Source: Actinomycetes bacterium
GTDB taxonomy: Bacteria > Actinomycetota > Thermoleophilia > RBG-16-64-13
Assembly (NCBI GenBank): GCA_021815245.1
Contig: JAKAHF010000059.1
Span: forward strand, 1 to 8,580
Length of the DNA stretch: 8,580 nt
Direction: 5' to 3'
Position numbers and translations under genes: made by a program. Below the pieces are notes generated by a model. The model was not told the origin of the DNA. It was given only the letters and a program-made list of their open reading frames with translations, and did not search any database. Below are positions 5,631 through 8,580 of the stretch, one piece after another. The stretch's first letter is position 1, and every line of letters starts with the position of its first letter.

Positions 5631-6935
5631 TTACGGGGCCGGAGTCGGATGGATCCACGGCTGGAACTGGATCTCACCGTTCATCACGAGCACCCATGGC
5701 GAGTCGTAGCCCCAGGCGTGATTCTTCATGCCATAGAGCTTCTCGCCGGTGGGGAAGCCAGGGCCGAACAGAGTCGGGACTTCGGTCAGAGTCTGCCACT
5801 TGTCGCGAACCACGGTCGGATCGATGCTGTCGGCCTGCTCGATGGCATAGGCGAGCATGATGAGACCGTCGGGCGCGAGGCCGAAGATCTGGCGCTTGGG
5901 ATCGCCCGTATTGAGGAGCTTCGTGATCCACAGGTCAGGCTTCATGCTCGGGTCGTCGAGGCTCTTGGTCATCATGCAGACCAGGTCGGTCGCCGCTTCC
6001 TTACCGAGGAGGCCGATCATCTGCGGCGCGTCGGTCGGGAAGGTGAAGGGAGCGGTGAAACCGAGCGTCCGGGCGCCCTTGATGATGCCGGCGAAGGAGG
6101 GGTCGATGCCGATCGGCATCCACACCGCGTCGGCTCCTTGAGCCTTGATCTTCGTGGCGATCGGGTTGTAGTCCTCAGCCATGGTGGCAAACAGGATCGG
6201 GTCGCCGGCCAGCTCGAGGCCGTTCGAGGCTACCAGTCCGAGCATGGCGTCCTTGAACGACGGCCAGGTCGAATCCTCGGAGGCGATGGTGATCTTCTTC
6301 ACATTCGGATAGGCCTTGAGGAGGGCCTTGATGTCGGCATCGTGCTGGGTGATCGGGTCCATGCCCAGGAACTCATAGGTCGTGGTAGCGTCCATCTCGC
6401 CCGGCTGAAGGCCGTTGTAGCTGGCGACGTGGAGGACTTTGGCCTGTTCGAAGACCGGAGTTGTCGCCACGTTGAACGGGCCTGCCGGGCCGAGCACGAA
6501 CTGCACCTTCTCGTCGAGCACGAGCTTGGTAGCAGCCGCGGTGTTGGCATCGAACGAGCTCTTGCCGTCTTCTTCGACCAATTCGATCATGTAGGCCTTG
6601 CCTCCGGCCTTGATGCCGCCCGCGTCGTTGATCATCTTGGCGACGGCTTCGACGTCGTTCTTCTCAGCGGCATCCACAGCCGAATACCAGTCGCTCAACT
6701 GCAGAACAACGCCGATCCTCAGCGTCTCTGTTGGAACTGCCACCGTGGTATCGGTGGAAGGCGCCGCAGTGGTGTCGCTGGAACCCGGCGCGGTCGTCGT
6801 GGGTGTGGCGGTGGTGTTGGTCGTACCAGGTGCCACCGTAGTGGAAGTTTCGTCGCCCCCGCCGCACGCGGCGAGAAGCAACCCGAACGCCAACACTGCG
6901 AGGAGTGCGGCTACCAGCCATCTGCTCTTTCTCAT
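5631..6935 (-). CDS. Type-I periplasmic substrate-binding lipoprotein, paralogue of SBP1 (SBP2)
   Basis: This 434-residue protein begins MRKSRW, then a hydrophobic segment and the lipobox LAAC with Cys24. A Thr/Pro/Ala linker (about 31-67) precedes the Leu/Ile/Val-type binding domain (about 70-425). It is gap-free against SBP1 up to about residue 330, sharing SDWYS (81-85), GGIKAGGKAY (106-115), NTAAATKLVLDEKVQF (131-146), AEDYNP (253-258) and VWMPIGI (271-277). Differences in the expected ligand cleft, such as GAFF against AGPF near 151-154, could change ligand choice. The start at 6935 is set by the signal peptide and GGAAAGGGA upstream. It has its own promoter and terminator, so it is likely monocistronic, with possible read-through from UroD-B. 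No ABC membrane or ATPase gene adjoins it. As for SBP1, the ligand cannot be named from sequence. Confidence 0.88.
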   Translation of the reverse strand: MRKSRWLVAALLAVLAFGLLLAACGGGDETSTTVAPGTTNTTATPTTTAPGSSDTTAAPSTDTTVAVPTETLRIGVVLQLSDWYSAVDAAEKNDVEAVAKMINDAGGIKAGGKAYMIELVEEDGKSSFDANTAAATKLVLDEKVQFVLGPAGPFNVATTPVFEQAKVLHVASYNGLQPGEMDATTTYEFLGMDPITQHDADIKALLKAYPNVKKITIASEDSTWPSFKDAMLGLVASNGLELAGDPILFATMAEDYNPIATKIKAQGADAVWMPIGIDPSFAGIIKGARTLGFTAPFTFPTDAPQMIGLLGKEAATDLVCMMTKSLDDPSMKPDLWITKLLNTGDPKRQIFGLAPDGLIMLAYAIEQADSIDPTVVRDKWQTLTEVPTLFGPGFPTGEKLYGMKNHAWGYDSPWVLVMNGEIQFQPWIHPTPAP

Positions 6936-7032
6936 GTGCTGTCCCTTTCCGAGTCGAACGCCCTGTCCGCGCGAAGTGACTGCCGAGGCCGGTAAGGACC
7001 TGTTCCGGCCCCCCCTTGGGTGCCACCACGCA
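6936..7032 (-). promoter_or_regulatory. 5' leader of SBP2, related to the SBP1 leader
   Basis: The leader is about 97 nt, the same length as that of SBP1. GGCCGG (7010-7005 on the minus strand) can pair with CCGGCC (6992-6987) around a 12-nt loop. Conserved blocks with SBP1 are CCGGnACAGGTC, GACAGGG and TTCGAnTCGGAAAGGG ending at the ribosome site. The hairpin sequences differ between the two leaders, while one hairpin in the middle is kept. Confidence 0.45.
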
Positions 7033-7038
7033 CAATCG

Positions 7039-7068
7039 ATTCTACATTCTTGTTGCTGGTCGTACAAA
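7039..7068 (-). promoter_or_regulatory. Promoter of SBP2
   Basis: The minus strand shows TAGAAT (7044-7039) as -10. The -35 is weak: TTTGTA (7068-7063, 18-nt spacer) or TTGTAC (7067-7062, 17-nt spacer). GCTTT at the upstream end and TGTAGAATCG at the downstream end occur at identical distance in the SBP1 promoter. A weak -35 suggests dependence on an activator or lower basal expression. Confidence 0.5.
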
Positions 7069-7131
7069 GCCTTCGTGAACTGTGTTCCGCCTACAGAACT
7101 CAACCGGGTCCCCTTGGCGCGACTTTCGTGG

Positions 7132-8484
7132 CTAATAGACCCCGAAGTCCTTCGCTGCCTGGATCATCGCCCGCACATTGGCTCCTTGCGCTTCATCGAG
7201 CGCCGCGCCGGCATCGAGCACGTATCCTCCCCCGGGAGCCACGCGGTCGATCAGGTCGCGGCAACATGCGGTGACCTGTTGCGGTGTGCCGAGTTGAAGC
7301 AGCGAGTGGGGCACGTTGCCCTGTACACAAGCGATGCCGGCGAGCACGTCTTTGGCTTCGCGGAGGTCGGTCTGGTCGAAGTGCCAGATGATGGTGCCCG
7401 GCTCCAGCTCGGCGAAGAGCTCCAGCCTGGTGGAGTAGCTGCCCTCGGCCATGACGTAGGCCATGAGCCCCGCCCGACGTACGCCTTCCAGGTACTGACG
7501 CAGGCTGGGCCAGTAGAATTCCCTGAACTGCTCGTCGCTCATGAAGCGATCGGTGCCTTTGTGAAGCGGGACGACCACGACGGGAGGACTCTCGGGAGTG
7601 GTGTTGCGGTTGAGCCAGCGCAGAAGCACGGGGACGAGCTTCTCGGCCGCGGCGCGGAGCTTGTCCGGACGGCGGTACATGTCCATGCAGACCTGCCGGG
7701 TGCCGCGCAGGGTGTCGCCGATGAAATCGAAGGGGGTCATGGCGATGCCGCCGACAAGCAGCGGGACGCCTTCGCTCCTGGATGTATCGATGGCCTGGCT
7801 CTGCAACCCGAGCCAGGCGAGTACTTCGCGTCCGGCAGCCGAGAGCCTCTCGACACTCGCCCGCATCTCGGGAAGGCCCCAGGTCAGCAGGTAGTAGGGC
7901 GTGGAGTACAACTGGAGGACGTCACCGATGGCCCCATGACGCGCGAAGCCACTGAGGGAGTCGGCGATGCGGGGCAGGTAGACCTCGAACAGGAAGCCTG
8001 TTGGATCGCTGATGAGATCGTCATACTCATCGGCGAGCATCCATTCGGCTTCGTTGCACTGGCACGTTGACCGCTTGGAGAGGCCGTGCCCGGGCCAAGA
8101 AAACGACTTCGGCTCGAGTATGTCGAGGGCCGCGCCCGCGGGGGGCAGCATGCCGGCCGCGTGGTCCATCTGCAGTTCCCGGTTGCACCTGATCCAGGCG
8201 TCGGCCGCACGAGGCCCGTCATACATTGCCTCGTACGGAGTGAGCCCGGCCCAGAAGAACGGGAAGAAGTTGGAGAGAACACACACAGGCACCCGATCGG
8301 GCAGCCCGTCGAGTGTCCAGGCCTTCTTGAGCCGCGTCACCCGCGCCCTGTAGTCCGCCTCAGCCTGGGGGCTGACGAATGGAGTGCCGGGGTCAAGGGC
8401 GGCGGCCCAACGCGCCTCGAGCTTCTCAGCCGGAGAAAGCCGCGACCAGGCGTCCTGCTGCTTCTGAGGCCTCGGAAGAACCAA
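7132..8484 (-). CDS. URO-D superfamily methyltransferase, large 450-residue type (UroD-B), TTG start
   Basis: It has the same overall plan as UroD-A: WPGHG (130-134), DTLRGTR (257-263), LHKGTDRFMSD (307-317) with FYWP (323-326), AEGSYSTRL (346-354), Cys386 and GNVPHSLLQLGT (389-400). H308, E347 and C386 match the candidate metal residues of UroD-A. The C-terminus AGAALDEAQGANVRAM also lacks the final Cys ligand of MtaA-type enzymes. The start is TTG 8484, supported by GGAGAGGA six bases upstream and by the N-terminus DAWSRLSPAEK aligning with DGWDRLDWRQR of UroD-A. It begins only three bases after the stop of the preceding URO-D gene, so the pair is coupled. It is more diverged from UroD-A than the preceding gene's tail is, so it may act on a different methyl donor or on the other half-reaction (inference). 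No clear terminator follows. Confidence 0.85.
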   Translation of the reverse strand: MVLPRPQKQQDAWSRLSPAEKLEARWAAALDPGTPFVSPQAEADYRARVTRLKKAWTLDGLPDRVPVCVLSNFFPFFWAGLTPYEAMYDGPRAADAWIRCNRELQMDHAAGMLPPAGAALDILEPKSFSWPGHGLSKRSTCQCNEAEWMLADEYDDLISDPTGFLFEVYLPRIADSLSGFARHGAIGDVLQLYSTPYYLLTWGLPEMRASVERLSAAGREVLAWLGLQSQAIDTSRSEGVPLLVGGIAMTPFDFIGDTLRGTRQVCMDMYRRPDKLRAAAEKLVPVLLRWLNRNTTPESPPVVVVPLHKGTDRFMSDEQFREFYWPSLRQYLEGVRRAGLMAYVMAEGSYSTRLELFAELEPGTIIWHFDQTDLREAKDVLAGIACVQGNVPHSLLQLGTPQQVTACCRDLIDRVAPGGGYVLDAGAALDEAQGANVRAMIQAAKDFGVY

Positions 8485-8487
8485 ACA

Positions 8488-8580
8488 CTATCCTCTCCAG
8501 GCGCGTCCCGTCTCGATCATTGCCTTCAGGTTCTCGGGCTTGGCGTCGTCGAGCACCGCGCCGTTCTGCAGGATGTAGCC
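8488..8580 (-). CDS. Third URO-D superfamily methyltransferase, only the C-terminal 30 residues in the window
   Basis: The minus strand from 8580 reads GYILQNGAVLDDAKPE, then NLKAMIETGRAWRG and a TAG stop at 8490-8488. This closely matches the end of UroD-A (GAVVDDAKPETLKAM, then IDTGRAWNG) and is clearly less like UroD-B. The gene must therefore be a near paralogue of UroD-A lying upstream of UroD-B in the same operon. Its last codons contain the ribosome site of UroD-B. Confidence 0.8.
   Translation of the reverse strand, partial: GYILQNGAVLDDAKPENLKAMIETGRAWRG
8491..8498 (-). promoter_or_regulatory. Ribosome binding site for the TTG start of UroD-B
   Basis: GGAGAGGA on the minus strand lies six bases before TTG 8484 and overlaps the last codons of the upstream URO-D gene. 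This supports a rare TTG start and translational coupling. Confidence 0.6.

Noticed and set aside
5649..6995. Plus-strand open frame of 448 codons opposite SBP2
   Set aside because: Antisense shadow of SBP2; no ribosome site or family pattern.
6598..8070. Plus-strand open frame of 490 codons spanning SBP2 start, promoter and UroD-B
   Set aside because: It crosses two clear genes and a promoter region on the other strand and its product has no domain pattern.

Overview
The window looks like part of an anaerobic one-carbon (methyl-transfer, demethylation) locus from a high-GC bacterium. The two lipoproteins, each with a lipobox Cys followed by Gly and a long Thr/Pro-rich linker, together with the GC-rich codon use, suggest an actinobacterial (Coriobacteriia- or Thermoleophilia-like) host. 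That taxonomic guess is an inference, not a demonstration.

Layout, left to right. (1) Minus strand, 1-780: a GcvT/LigM-like tetrahydrofolate-dependent methyltransferase running off the left edge, with a strong sigma70-type promoter at 869-897. (2) Minus strand, 3805-1001: a two-gene unit of a type-I periplasmic binding lipoprotein (SBP1) and a 455-residue URO-D-superfamily methyltransferase (UroD-A), with an intercistronic hairpin and a terminal hairpin. (3) Plus strand, 4040-5495, divergent from SBP1: a GntR/HutC-family regulator whose end overlaps the start of a methylcobamide-binding corrinoid protein. (4) Minus strand, 6935-5631, convergent with the corrinoid gene: a second lipoprotein (SBP2), colinear with SBP1 and carrying a related promoter and leader. 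(5) Minus strand, 8580-7132: the last 30 codons of a third URO-D gene, nearly like the end of UroD-A, followed three bases after its stop by a full 450-residue URO-D gene (UroD-B) that starts with TTG.

How the parts could work together (inference): the lipoproteins capture a methylated or methoxylated small molecule. URO-D-type methyltransferases move its methyl group to the single corrinoid protein, and/or from that protein to an acceptor. The GcvT/LigM-like protein connects the methyl group to tetrahydrofolate. The HutC-type regulator senses the substrate or an intermediate. The substrate is not determinable here. No ABC permease or ATPase, no corrinoid-reactivating ferredoxin-like ATPase and no MtrH-type methyltransferase lies within the window.

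The most interesting non-coding signals are the paired promoters and about 100-nt leaders of the two lipoprotein genes, and a cluster of inverted and direct repeats in the SBP1/gntR divergent region that look like operators. No tRNA, rRNA, CRISPR, insertion sequence or recognisable cobalamin riboswitch was seen.
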